Shown here piece after piece: positions 1 through 11,307 of a stretch of 64,000 nucleotides of DNA. The DNA comes from Rhexocercosporidium sp. MPI-PUGE-AT-0058 (taxonomy: Eukaryota; Ascomycota; Leotiomycetes; Helotiales). Where the stretch lies: NCBI GenBank assembly GCA_020746875.1, contig JAGTJL010000008.1, positions 1,612,001 through 1,676,000 on the forward strand, given 5' to 3'. The translations under genes and the position numbers were made by a program. Numbering within the stretch: position 1 is the first letter of the stretch; each line of letters starts with the position of its first letter. The notes below the pieces were generated by a model. It made no database searches, had not been told where the DNA came from, and saw only the letters and a list, made by a program, of their open reading frames with translations.

Positions 1-2
1 AT

Positions 3-1811
3 GGCCTCTCCGATCTCTTCTTGCCAGAAGCCCACTGGCGTGATCACCTTTGTCTCTCCTGGGATTGCCATACCTTCAAAGGCCCAGAGAAGATGAAGGA
101 ATTCTTGAAGAAGGAATGCAGACTAAAGAGCGTCGCTGTCGATAAGAGTAGCGAATTCAGATCACCAACCGTCACCGTATTCGATGGACAAGGAAAGATC
201 CCAGGCATCCAGACCTTCTTGACCACCGAATCGGATGTTGGTCGAGGTCTCGGTGTAGCCAGATTGGTGCAGCAGGGTAGCAAATTGAAGGCTTTCTCAC
301 TGTTCACCTCTATGAGGGAGTTGAAAGGCCATGAGGAGACCGTTTTCGGGCGTCGTCCTGAGGGTGTGGCCCACGGCGGTCAACCTGGAAGGAAGAACTG
401 GCTAGAACGTCGAATCGCCGACGAGAACTTTGACGATAGCGAGCCAGCCGTTTTGATTCTAGGTAAATATCCCAAATATGGTTTGTGACAATGGATAGCT
501 AATTTGATCAGGTGCCGGACAAGGAGGCCTCACCCCAGCTGCTCGTTTGAAGATGCTAAATGTCCCTACCCTCATCATCGATCGGAATCCACGCATTGGG
601 GACAACTGGAGAAACCGCTACCACCAGCTTGTACTCCACGACCCGGTTTGGTATGATCATATGCCCTATGTCAATTTCCCACCGCACTGGCCAATCTTTA
701 CACCAAAGGACAAGTTGGCAGATTTTTTTGAGACATATGCCAAATTGCTTGAGCTCAATGTCTGGACATCTACTACAATCAAGGAGTCCACATGGGATGC
801 GTCGAAGAAGCGCTGGACGGTGGTTGTTGAGCGAACCAAGGAACCTGGCGTCTCAGAGACCCGGGTCCTACACCCGAAGCACATTATACAAGCTACAGGA
901 CATTCTGGCGAAATGAATTTCCCTGCCCATATCCCGGGCATCAAGGACTTCAAGGGCGACCGACTATGTCACTCTTCGCAATTTACGGGCGCCAAGATGG
1001 ACGGACAGGGCAAGAAGGCCATTGTCGTTGGATGTTGTAACTCAGGTCATGACATTGCCCAGGACTATTTTGAGAAGGGATACGATGTTACAATGGTCCA
1101 GCGCTCGTCCACTTGCGTCGTCTCATCCGAGTCAATTCTGAAGATCGGATTAGCGGGACTGTACGACGAGCAAGGCCCACCGGTCGAGGATGCTGATCTG
1201 GCGTTTTGGAGTATCCCTTCCTCAGTCCTAAAGTCAATTCATATCGATGTCACAGCTCTACAAAACAAGAATGATGCCAAGCTTCTGGAAGGTCTCGAAA
1301 AGGCTGGCTTCAAGCTTGATCAAGGTCCAGATCGCGCCGGGTTGTTTATGAAATACTTTCAGGTACGGTTTCCCTTGAATGTCATAAAACGAATTACTGA
1401 CATGTGGATCAGAGAGGCGGTGGGTACTACATCGACGTCGGCGCTTCCCAATTGATCGTCGACGGCAAAATCAAGATCAAGCAAGGCCAAGAAATCGCAG
1501 AAGTCCAATCACACGGCCTCAAGTTTGCAGACAGTTCCGAGCTTCCAGCCGACGAGATCATCTTTGCCACTGGCTACAAGAACATGAGGACACAGGCTCG
1601 AAACATCTTCGGCGACGAGCTGGCTGACCAAGTCAAGGATGTTTGGGGATTCGATGAAGAGGGCGAGATCCAAACCATGTGGCGCAAGACTGGACATCCA
1701 GGCTTCTGGTTCTTTGGAGGCAATCTTGCGTTGTGCAGATACTGGTCCCGAATGATTGCTTTGCAGATCAAGGGCCTCGAGGAGGGGATTTGTGAGTATG
1801 CCGATCGTTAG
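3..1811 (+). CDS. FAD-dependent monooxygenase, FMO/YUCCA-like (5' partial)
   Basis: Flavin- and NADPH-dependent monooxygenase, truncated at its 5' end by the window edge. Exons 3-462, 512-1362 and 1413-1811 join in phase to 569 visible residues. The first exon is open from base 3 and resembles the NTF2/SnoaL-like domain that precedes the FAD domain in many fungal members. The first intron splits the FAD-binding motif GAGQGG. A fingerprint FxGxxxHxxxF (in DFKGDRLCHSSQF) is typical of FMO-type enzymes. A second dinucleotide motif (VVGCCNSGHD) should bind NADPH, and FATGY lies near the C-terminus. The substrate cannot be read from sequence; relatives oxygenate small amines, indole-pyruvate-like acids or ketones. 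It converges on the downstream asparaginase gene. Family confidence is high, substrate unknown. Confidence 0.85.
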
Positions 1812-2296
1812 ATGGACATTTGATTTTAAGGGGGGTGGGTGATGCCTCGAAGGACATGATGCTTGCTTGATCGTCCGATTTGGATTTGTTTTAGCCTTTT
1901 GCTCCAAGAAATTACACGTGTCTAGCAATGGAAACTCGCTTCTAAGTAATTAACTACCTCCCGCGGGATGCTCAGTACGAGAGAGCTAGCTTCTGTGGAG
2001 TTGGGAGTCTTATCTTTTGAGGATCATCCAAGATGTATGAAGTTCTCAGATCTCGGATCTTGCTAAAACTTACCCTAGATTCGTTTTTAGTGATCCTATA
2101 TCCGAAAGCACCTTTCATAGGACCGTCATTTGTAAAACGGGCGACATTTGTCAAAATGGTCGTAGCATCCTGCTCAAGAGGAAAGGAAGGATCATTGAAT
2201 TGTAATAAGAATCCCGAATTCGCTAGAGATAGATAGAGATCTGGGAGACATACATAAAAGCCCTGTATCACCGTGAAGTCCAACTTCACTTAATCA
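1812..2296. other. Convergent intergenic region
   Basis: This holds the 3' ends of the plus-strand monooxygenase and the minus-strand asparaginase-like gene. Short antisense frames here show no recognisable protein. I see no RNA gene or repeat. Confidence 0.5.
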
Positions 2297-3706
2297 TCAC
2301 GACTTCATTTTCTCATCCAACCAGTCCCACACCTCATGCTCCCTCCCCTCCCCCTCATACTTTTCCAACCCACTGTGCTGTCCCGGCCTCCAAACCCGCA
2401 TCACAGCCTTCCCACGCCCATTAATCGCCGCCCTAAACATGCCTCCACAATTAAAATCATCAACACATTCTGAGGCTGCGGATTTATACACGCCATCCGC
2501 ATCGGTGACAAGCGTGAGTTCGATACCAATGACTCCTCCCTCACCTTCACCGGTCTTCCGCCATCGGTCACCAGCGCTCTTCTGTAGCTCGCCACCTCGT
2601 CCTGTGATTTTAGTGAGTGCTTCTTGCAGAGAAACTCGACGTGAAGTGGAGGAGCTGTACCGCGCTATGGCTGAGATTGTCCGGACGGCGTTCGTGCGTA
2701 GGAAGGAATCGCCATTACCTGTCCCAGACATGCCTGTCGCACGGAATACTCTATCTCCCTTTACCAGTGCTTTCACATCATGTTCTCCCCTGGGTAGTAG
2801 AGAATATGTCGTCAGGCTAGGAAAGCAATCGGCCATCAGCCCTTTCAAAGTCTCGCTCAATACCAGCGCCGGTCCTGGCCGCAATAGGAATGTTTCTGCG
2901 TGAGAGACACTATCCTCTTCCCATTCTTCCGCCCAGAATCCCGCTCCAAGAGTTGGCGTATCACCAATTCGCCCTGGCAACTTATTCGTCATGCCTCCCG
3001 TACTCGTCGCCGCACAAACCACACCCTCCGCATCCAGCGCAACAGCACCACACGTCCCCTGGGGAAAGAAAGCTTCCTCATCCCAAGTCGCCACCCGACC
3101 CTCCTTCTCCCTCTCTTTCTCCAGCCCCCTCACATGCTGCTCCCATCTCTTTTGGGTGAAGTAATAACTCGGATCAACCATCTCCATCCCCCACTGCTCT
3201 GCCAACCTCTCCGCACTAAACCTATGCAACTGACAATGTCCCTGCGCACCTCTACTCACCCTCTCGGGATCCTCACCGTATAAATCCTCCTCCCCACGCA
3301 CCAACATCTCACGAACTAGTTTCACCGGGTTCTTCACGCGCGTTAATCCCATCACTCCCGTCCCCCTCTTCTTCTTCCCCCGCGACACCATGATCGACGC
3401 TTCTAGCTCATTTATCCCATCGCGTGTGAAGACGGCGCCATGTCCGGAGTTGAAGAGTGGGTTGTTCTCTAGGAGGCTTACGGCGAAGGTCGCGGCGTCG
3501 AGGGCGGATGTTGAGGAGGAGGGGGCTGAGAGGGGGAAGGAGGAGGGAGAGGTGAGGAAGTGATGTGTTTGCGAGAGGATTGACAGGAGGCTGTCGTGGA
3601 ATTGGGTGTACTCTGTTGGCGAGAGGTTTGAGGGGGTTATGTTGCCGGCGCCGCCGTGGATTATTAGGCGGGGGGTTATGCCTGAGGAGGGTTTGGCGTA
3701 TTCCAT
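2297..3706 (-). CDS. Type-2 (Thr-nucleophile) L-asparaginase family protein
   Basis: Ntn-hydrolase of the isoaspartyl peptidase/L-asparaginase type 2 family (peptidase family T2). Such precursors self-cleave before a threonine, which then attacks asparagine, beta-aspartyl peptides or similar substrates. The 469-residue protein opens with the family motif PRLIIHGGAGNI, followed by SALDAA and NPLFNSGHGAVFTRDG. The predicted cleavage site and nucleophile is Thr218 in GTCGAVALD, where most relatives have GTVGAV. STGGMTNKLPGRIGDTP follows, the substrate-binding glycine loop. A single uninterrupted exon is used. The frame stays open upstream to 3907, but family homology begins just after the ATG at 3706, which I chose. 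No signal peptide is evident. A taspase-like relative is the main alternative. Confidence 0.88.
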   Translation of the reverse strand: MEYAKPSSGITPRLIIHGGAGNITPSNLSPTEYTQFHDSLLSILSQTHHFLTSPSSFPLSAPSSSTSALDAATFAVSLLENNPLFNSGHGAVFTRDGINELEASIMVSRGKKKRGTGVMGLTRVKNPVKLVREMLVRGEEDLYGEDPERVSRGAQGHCQLHRFSAERLAEQWGMEMVDPSYYFTQKRWEQHVRGLEKEREKEGRVATWDEEAFFPQGTCGAVALDAEGVVCAATSTGGMTNKLPGRIGDTPTLGAGFWAEEWEEDSVSHAETFLLRPGPALVLSETLKGLMADCFPSLTTYSLLPRGEHDVKALVKGDRVFRATGMSGTGNGDSFLRTNAVRTISAIARYSSSTSRRVSLQEALTKITGRGGELQKSAGDRWRKTGEGEGGVIGIELTLVTDADGVYKSAASECVDDFNCGGMFRAAINGRGKAVMRVWRPGQHSGLEKYEGEGREHEVWDWLDEKMKS

Positions 3707-4386
3707 CGCAGGAATGTATTGCGGATTTTGGAACTGTGACTGAGCTGTCGATTTCGAGTCGTAGTTGTGGGACAAAGCAGAGGTTTCGAGGTTGGAGTTT
3801 AGAAGTGGGAGATGGATAAGCTTCTTATCGAAGCTTATCATACAGCGGATAGGGCAATTGGCAGAATAAGTGGGGCATATTATGATCCTCTCCCACCTGC
3901 TGACCATGGAAAAGTTCTTTCACCCAAGCTAATGTTTTCCCCCTTGCTCATACAGCAGTCTGAATAAGTCTCCATACTGTCAAATAAATGCTTTGATTTC
4001 GGATGTTATCCGTGCCTGTAAAATGATGGATGTTTACCGGATCTTTTAGGTACTGCTATTGTTTACTTTTAAGCGACATCAGTTTCAAGGAGGAAAACAG
4101 GTGCCTAAATAACCACGACAAACAGATCAAGATAATTGCACTTTAGAGTCGCTTTCTGATTTGGATCTGGACTCGTTTCGGCATGACAGCCAAACCCCTA
4201 GCTTGAAAGCAAGCTTGGATTCACTTAATATTCTCGTCGGACCGAGCCCCTGTTATTTCAGTGGTTGCTCGCTCACGGGTAGCGAGAGGGAGAAGGTACT
4301 GAATCGGGCACGACCAAATGTCATATTAAACAGCCTTCCATTCAAACAATTTTATAGCTAGTACATTATCTGCAACGGAAAGAAAC
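3707..4386. other. Intergenic region between two minus-strand genes
   Basis: This contains the promoter side of the asparaginase-like gene and the 3' flank of the alpha-dioxygenase gene. I see no supported gene, RNA or repeat; the short plus-strand frame at 4161-4361 has no recognisable features. Confidence 0.4.
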
Positions 4387-6557
4387 TCATTTCTTCGGAG
4401 CATTAGTCTCAATCCCACCATACTTAACCGACTCAGACATCTTCTCCCATGGCGCAAACACATTCTTGCTATGCTTCAAAGTTTCCTTCAGTTCCGGAAA
4501 ATGCCTGATCAATACATCCTTCATCCCAGTATTCTGCACCCACTTGAAACCTTCTTTAGTATACGTCTTCGCGTTCCACTGCCTCGCAATAAAGCGATCA
4601 CTCTTCAATCGCCGACTAGCCATAACGATAAAGATGCGGAAGGCAGTATCACTGAACCCGAAGCCTTTGGGGAGTGGCTCGCTGTGACATCCTACGAGGG
4701 TGTCGACTAGTTCGATGTCGCCATATACATCTTGCAGCTCTTGGGCGAGCTCTAAGTTGCCGCCAGTCAGCTCCTCGAAAGTCTTAGGCGCAGACATACG
4801 GAGCATACGGCGGAATTGGTTGTAACGTGGGACTCCGCGCTCGCGGTCTCGAAGGATATCAACGGTGCCTAGGTCGCGGAGCTGGCCATCGGGTGAGGAT
4901 AGGTTGCGTAGGAAGTTGGGGTAATTGAAATTGGTGATGGCGCCTGGGTAATTGATACCGAATGAGTAGAAGGTATCTGCAAAGGAGAGGCCGGCATCGA
5001 GAGGAGCTTGTGCTTTGGTGAAAGTAGTGTCTACAACAGGGATTGTGCTCTCGTGCTTCCCAGTTACGGAGTTAAAGAAGGCGATGTCGTCTGGAATTTA
5101 GAGATTAGTTCCTGATATGGAGTGAAGGGACTTTGATGATGTCGAGTGCTTACTTACCAGGAACGAGTGAGTGCATTCTATACACGGATACGAATTCTTC
5201 AGTAAGAGAATATGGTGCTCCGAATTGGTCAACTGTTGATCCTGGAATACCGCTGATGGCTTCACTGTTCTTTGAGATGCGACCGACGAGTTTTGTCAAC
5301 TTCTCACCAACAAGTCCCCACCAGTTTGCTGCCATTCCAATCTGCTCCGCCACATGTTAGCTCTGCTTCTATTGTTTTGAGCACCAGGATAGACATTGGC
5401 AAATTTACACTAAGTCATCACGTAAACAAAGAGAAATTTTACTGACCTTCAAAGCTGGATGTGCTAGGATTGCTGGAGTCCATTCCACAGTATGAATCTT
5501 GGCCATTAAAGCACAGTTCACAAGTCGAGCCTTGTCGAAAATCTCATCCCTGATTGTTCGTCAGTAAAACTGTACCGGGATTACTAGGAGGGGTAGACAT
5601 ACCCGGTCCAGTTAGGATAAGCCCGTCGGAGAGTATCACAAATACTGTTGTGCTCAAGTGCAAACAAAGTATGCAACATCTCCATCCCAATCCACCAGTT
5701 ATTATTGAACCCCGTCTTTGGGAGCCCGTCCTCACCACGGGGGAGGAACGCTTCGCGACCGTTCTTCGTTAATAGCAACTTGCCATCTTCATTCAAAGTT
5801 CGAAGACCTTTCGTGATGACTTCGCTTGAGCCGTAGATTTGGGAACCATCCCACCATGCCGTGTTCTGATTCTTATATCCTGGACACTTGATGTCAGATG
5901 GGTCGAGAATGTCGTCAGGCTTGGTTTTGGGAAGTTCCATCTTCTCTTGCGGCCATTTGTCGCCTGATGGAAAGGGAATATTGAACTTCTCCTCGTTCTA
6001 GCAGGAAACATCAGTATCGGGTGCATCCTGTACAAGTCTGCAAGATTGGAGGGAAATGATCTACGCACAGTCTCGTGATTGAACCAATCGTGAGTTTGGA
6101 ATTGAATCCAAGCAGCAGCCAGAAGATTCAGACTCGTAGCAGGGATGAACCCCCCTGGCTTCCTCGCCATGAACTTCTCGCTAACCAAGCGGGGGTTTGG
6201 AGTCCAAATCTCCTCCTCAGTAGGCTTCTGACAATACTTCCGCGGAAAATTACGGCCAAAACGTGTCCCCGAACATCCCATAACTGGCATCTCAAGTGAA
6301 TTGAACTTCCCATCCGAGTTCCGTGCGTTGAGAAACCGATGGTCTGTCATGGGTACTTCGATTGTGTTGCCTTGAGCGGCTCCTGATGCGTACCCATCGT
6401 GGAGATTGTTTGCTCGCAATTCGATTCGCATGAAATCCAGGTTGAAGGCTCCGATATAGCCTGGAAGCTTGTGCCATGGTATGATTAAGTTGATGAGCTG
6501 GAAGAGTTTGATAAATACCCTTTCGAAGAACGACGGCTGGAAGGTGGGTGAATCCAT
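4387..6557 (-). CDS. Fatty-acid alpha-dioxygenase-like heme peroxidase
   Basis: Heme enzyme of the animal-peroxidase/cyclooxygenase superfamily, closest in motif layout to plant pathogen-inducible alpha-dioxygenases, which add O2 at C2 of fatty acids to give 2-hydroperoxides. Exons (transcript order): 6557-6069, 5997-5603, 5549-5447, 5341-5158, 5090-4387. They join to 624 residues, close to the usual length of about 630. The N-terminus carries PWHKLPGYIGAFNLDFMR; GTRFGRNFP and a candidate distal histidine, His156 (IQFQTHDW), follow. TAWWDGSQIYGS precedes GAPYSLTEEFVSVYRMH, where Tyr383 and His386 match in spacing the catalytic tyrosine and proximal heme ligand of the family. There is no C-terminal P450 domain, so it is not an LDS/Ppo-type fusion enzyme. 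It is divergent from a peroxygenase gene. Exact product specificity is inferred. Confidence 0.88.
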
Positions 6558-7521
6558 TGTTGCAGTATCTATGGTGGAGAGAGTAAATGTTGTGTTGACT
6601 CTTCTATATACGAAGCTACTTTTGCGATGAGAATTCGTCAAAGAAGAAATACAAAAAAAAATTTATTTTGAGGAAGCTCTCCAGCACCGAATTCTCAAAT
6701 AAGCCCAGGCTCCCATGTGTTCCAAGTAACGCCATGGTCAAGAAACCACGTAGGGCTAGATTAAGTTAACGCGCAGCTCAACCCGTACCCATTTTTGAAG
6801 TTGACCGCATGGATTCAAGATGCATTGGCCAATAATGGAATAAGTAAATCCAAGACGCATGAACGAGCAGTACATATGTGTCTTGCAGGTTACGACTCCA
6901 TAGCTAAGTCAGAGTAACATTCAGCAGGCCGATGCTATGCCTCCAAAAAGTAACGAGACCAATTGAAAAGTATCAAACGCTGGCCAGATGTCGTGTTCCC
7001 ATGCCATCTTACGGTTGGTATTGGGTAGCGGTGTAGCAGGCTCTCTGCCTTAGTAGTACGTGGAGCAAGCCAAGGAAAACGCAGAAGAAGGCTGATACAA
7101 TTATTTCCGATTGGCTCATCCTGCAGCTGAAAATCCGGGGTCTAGCTTATAATTTCACAATATCAACAACGCAATCTTTAACGGGCCACGACCACTAGTA
7201 AAACGTGTATCCACGACGGACTCACGCGTGGCTTTCCTATTACTCCCACGTCAACATGTGATTGATCGATCGCTGCAAGAGATGCATTAGTTTTGGCCTG
7301 ATGAGCCATCTCCGATGCCGTGCTGTCCAATTCATGCGTCTCAGCTTTCAGCATTGACTGGGCTTGAGGCTCCCACGTCATCGACAGCGAAGCCGTTTCG
7401 ACAAGCCTCGTAGATTTCTTTTTAGCACCATGGCCCGCCTTTTGTAATCAGCACTCGATCACCGATCTACCTTTATACCACTGCTGAGGAAATATTGTCC
7501 TGTAGAAACATCGTGCACATC
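6558..7521. other. Divergent promoter region between two heme-oxygenase genes
   Basis: This region separates the minus-strand alpha-dioxygenase and the plus-strand peroxygenase, so it probably holds both promoters. A short minus-strand frame at 7178-7381 has no recognisable domain and is not called. No repeat is evident. Confidence 0.5.
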
Positions 7522-8297
7522 ATGCATTTGGGCGCAATCAACTTGGTGAAGGGCCTGCTTGGCTTTGGTTCGAAAAGCAAAGTCAATAATATCATCAACA
7601 TAAAAACTGACGATAACGTGTACATTCGAGGGAACATTGCGGACAGAGGTCCATGTCCGGCTTTGAATGCTTTATCAAACCAAGGCTATCTGTAAGCTAA
7701 AAAGTTCGATCATCGAAAGGCCTCAAGCTAATGACACATTCAAGTCCTCGAGATGGCAAGAATATCACATTACCCGAAGTGGAGGCAGTGTTGAAGACCA
7801 CTCTCCACTTTAACGGCCCTCTGGCTTCCTCTCTCACTGGCAGTCTCAAGCCTCTTCTCCGAAAGGATGGCACTTTCGACCTGTTCGACATGAGAAAACA
7901 CAATGTTCTCGAGCATGACGCCTCAATTACCCGGTTCGACTTCCGACAAGGTGACAACAACACCTTCCAGCCTGCATTATTCGAAGCATTCCTCGCTGAT
8001 GCTGGTGGCGGGCCCGTCACAATCAAAACTCTCGCGAAGACGTACAATCGGAGGAAGAAGGAGAGCAGAGCAGCTGGATCACCAAGACTTCCATTGAATT
8101 TGTGGTTCGTGAACTTGCTTCAGACTGTCTCGCTTCTAAATACGGCTCAGACTGGCGATGCGCTTCAGAAGGATCTATTGGTTGAGTTCTATACGGAGGA
8201 AAGAATTCCAGAAATTATTTTACAGAATCAGAAGACTCGGACTTTGTTTGGTTTGGTTAGCAAGGCGTTGTCTCTTCTTTTCCACACTATCTTCTGA
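7522..8297 (+). CDS. Heme-thiolate peroxidase/peroxygenase (chloroperoxidase family)
   Basis: Member of the fungal heme-thiolate peroxidase family (chloroperoxidase/unspecific peroxygenase, peroxidase family 2), which uses H2O2 to insert oxygen into substrates or to halogenate. Exons 7522-7691 and 7745-8297 join to 240 residues, in the range of the short group. The axial cysteine motif is PCP (residues 44-46, Cys45) within RGPCPALNALSNQGYLPRDG. An Glu-His-Asp motif lies at 113-115, and Glu137 in the following helix (FEAFL) is a candidate acid-base residue. The start at 7522 has no clear secretion signal, unlike the well-studied secreted peroxygenases, so it may be intracellular, or an upstream exon was missed. 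It shares its upstream region with the alpha-dioxygenase gene. Confidence 0.85.
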
Positions 8298-8722
8298 CGA
8301 TACCTGAATGTCAAAGTGAAGCAGGGAGTTTGGGTCAGTCTGGCTTTCGGTAGTTCAAAAATAATGAAAATTTTCACAGAGACATAGTTTATAATCTCTT
8401 ATTGTGTGTGTGAGGTAAATTGAGATTGAGACGTTCCATTGAGTGTTCGGTCTTCAAGGCCTGGGGTAGATTTCGTTCGGGCTTTGCTCGCTAGCTTTTA
8501 GCGGTGCTTTGGCTCGCTAAAATGCTGAGTGAGGGTTGGCCAAGAGGCAAAAAACGACTTTGTATCATTACAAGTGTTCAAAGACTCTTTGGTAAATACA
8601 TTATACGATCCGAATGCATGAAATATGACCTAAAATCTTGATTTGCCTAATTTCTTCGAAGTTTTCCACATTCATAAGAAAGCGGACAAAGCGGACAAGC
8701 CTTCCACTCCAAGCCCGCTCAC
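8298..8722. other. Intergenic, start of gene-poor block
   Basis: 3' flank of the peroxygenase gene. I see no gene, RNA or repeat that I can support. Confidence 0.4.
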
Positions 8723-10442
8723 ATGACCGACCTCCCTGACAACATCCGAATTCCTCGATGTACTAAGTGGCTCATTTACAGTCAGGATACTTGTACCTGG
8801 CAATTTTCCACTGGCCATGTCTACCAGGCACGCCATTCAAGCCTGTGTCCCCATGCAGCTATCTAATTAGCGACAATTCAACTTTTTTGAACCCCAAGTT
8901 GACTTCATGCAAGGCTCTAAAGAGAAATTGTACGAAAGAGCTCCCAACATGCTCGCAAGTTCAGCACATAGACGTGGAAGCTCACGAGGCCTGGCATAGA
9001 AAAGTTTCGACAGTTATGGAAAGAATGTGGATATCCCAGTCCTTCACGGGTCCGCTCGGCCCGTCCCAAAGAAGTCACCTTCCCCTCCGATCATCTAAAA
9101 TTGTTGGAGTGACGGCTTAATAACGAAGCATTTCAAGACCATGCAGCACAGCCACAAAGCCAGGCAACTGGGGGAAACTCACTCGCCCTTGAAGTAACAA
9201 GCACTCAGCGCTTGAAATTCCCCGCTGCTTTCTTCCTGGAGTTAGAAAACTACCGACCTATGCCACCTGGCCAGCTCAATCCAAAAAACATACGTCCCAT
9301 CAGATGTCTTTTGAGGCTCCATCTGAGCAGGACTATGCAGCATACTCATCACTGTATCGAACGACCAAGGGACTCTGCTTTCGACTCGAGAACTCTTGCG
9401 CTATTTCGCTTGACTTTCTTCGGCCTTATTCCTCATCGCTGTCTACGAATTAGGCCACGGAATTTTCCCGAGTCCACAACTGTCCATTTTTCACACTGCC
9501 GGGGTGGGAATCATCATGGGCCTTCATGATAGAAAGCACGCTCCTCAACTCTTCAAAGATGCAGATACATACAACCTCAGGGAGCAAGGGCGGCGAACTT
9601 GGTGGGCTATTGTCATCCTTGAAAGGTGAATCTGAATGCATTTACAGTGCAATATATTAGAACAACACCGGACTTTGCACTCGAATCTACAAATTGACCC
9701 TTTCAGATACATGAATCTAGGTATATACGGGCAACCTCTTGTGACTCCAGAGCCACTCAAAGGCACACTTCTCCCGTCATCTAAAGAGTACTGGGACCTT
9801 GGGGGACGTCTCGGTTGTGATTTTCCTCTGTTCGCAACATCCTTCACTCTCAATACTGAAATCGGAGTATACGCCAGCATATGTTAAGTAGCATATATTT
9901 TTGGTCTTGTTCTTCGACACCGCGCCGATCACAACAACACTATGACCGACACCCACTACCGCATTTCGGAGGCACAGCGCCTCCACCGGACCCTCGTCTC
10001 GCTGAACCTATACCTCGGCGGTCAAACACTCTTTCCCACCAATAGCAGATACGTCGTCACGGCGATGGGACTTTGTTATGCTGCTAGAGTTACGCTGTAT
10101 AAAACGTATGCGTTCAACGAGCATTACCAGGCGACAGAGGCACGGATTGCAGAGGAGACTGAAATGCAGCAGGCATCTATTGATGGTTTGAAAGAAGTCA
10201 CGCAGGGCGTGAATCAACTTGCACAGAACATTATTGATGCTTCTTTGATAGATGAACAATTGATCTCCAAGAGCATTCTGATAACACACTCTTTGTACCT
10301 TACTGCATTGGAGCTCGGGGTGGTTTATCAGAAAAATAAACTGTACTGAAGATGTGGAGTATTTGAAAGTTGTTATACCTGTCTAGGAGAGTATCTGAAA
10401 ATCCTTGAAGAAGATAGATCCTTGGCATGGCTTGCTACCTGA
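8723..10442 (+). pseudogene. Decayed Zn2Cys6 transcription factor
   Basis: Remains of a fungal Zn2Cys6 regulator with a fungal-type middle homology domain. A degraded zinc cluster is visible at about 8905-8960 (SCKALKRNCTKELPTCSQ), but the flanking cysteines of the six-cysteine motif are missing. Reading is broken by stops and frame shifts until about 9430, where a clean stretch encodes AVYELGHGIF and then REQGRRTWWAIVILER, the hallmark helix of the regulatory domain. A plausible intron leads to YMNLGIYGQPLVTPEP at about 9707. A further frame at 9942-10349 supplies the conserved C-terminal helices (RYVVTAMGLCYAARVTLY). The end is shifted: LGEYLKILEEDRSLAW continues in another frame to a stop at 10442. 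A working spliced gene is unlikely. Confidence 0.75.
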
Positions 10443-11307
10443 TACCCCGAGGCTAAAAGATAAATTCGTTTCCCTTAAGCCAGCTCGTAGACACTCATCA
10501 TATCTGGACTGATGGATTACCCGGATCAGGTGTGTTCCGTCGAGATTCGAGTGAGGGGGCAACCCACTTAGGACAGTATTAACAGAAGGTGTGGTCAAAA
10601 ATACCACAGTCACTTGAAAGGTCGTACAAAATGAAGAGACGAGTTTTCTCAATTTCGAATCATTCCAGACCATGATTATAATAGCCAGTAATTCAGTAAC
10701 TCACATGTTAGGTGACTGCGATGAACTACTTTCCACTCCGAAGACCCAACACTCATCCAATAGAAAGGAGCAAATGCCACTTTAATTCGTCTTAAGCCAC
10801 CTCTAGTAAGACCAGTACTTGAATGTGCCACCTTACTTCAAGACAGACGGGCACACGATCCTACCCATCGTCCTCCAAGTCTAACGTGGGGGGCCATGTT
10901 GATCCTCGCTAAAGCGAGGGGTATTTGTGGAGCCTCGAAGCGAGAGTAGACGGCCGACAATATGCGGCCCCCCAAAACTGTAACGCATGAGCGGATAACT
11001 CTAGCCTTTCTCTCCGTATGCATGTACTATGATGCAATCATCGCAATATTTTGTTCGGATTTAAACTTTGTGCCTCCTTCGAAAGATATAAGAATGTGCG
11101 ATTCTGACACCAATGGCAACCGCCTAGGGCGGGTGGGCCGTTGATCCAGGTTAGTTCGTTGTTGGTGAGAGTTGCGGCGGGTGGGCAGACGTATTATAGC
11201 TCGAGCTATGTATTCTATAAATCCATTTTATCGTTTTTATGAATCCCATCTTAATTTTAAACATGAATGTTGCTGAGAGAGTATCAATGCAGTAAATTCG
11301 CAATCGA
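10443..11307. other. Non-coding accessory stretch with a small fold-back
   Basis: No supported gene. GGGGGGCC at 10888-10895 is matched by GGCCCCCC at 10966-10973, with short hairpins between them (CCTCGCTAAAGCGAGG and CTCGAAGCGAG). This may be a remnant of a small inverted-repeat element; no target duplication is visible. Confidence 0.35.

Noticed and set aside
10860..10980. tRNA-like hairpins
   Set aside because: Two small stems are present, but there is no cloverleaf, no A/B box pair and no anticodon arm that fits.
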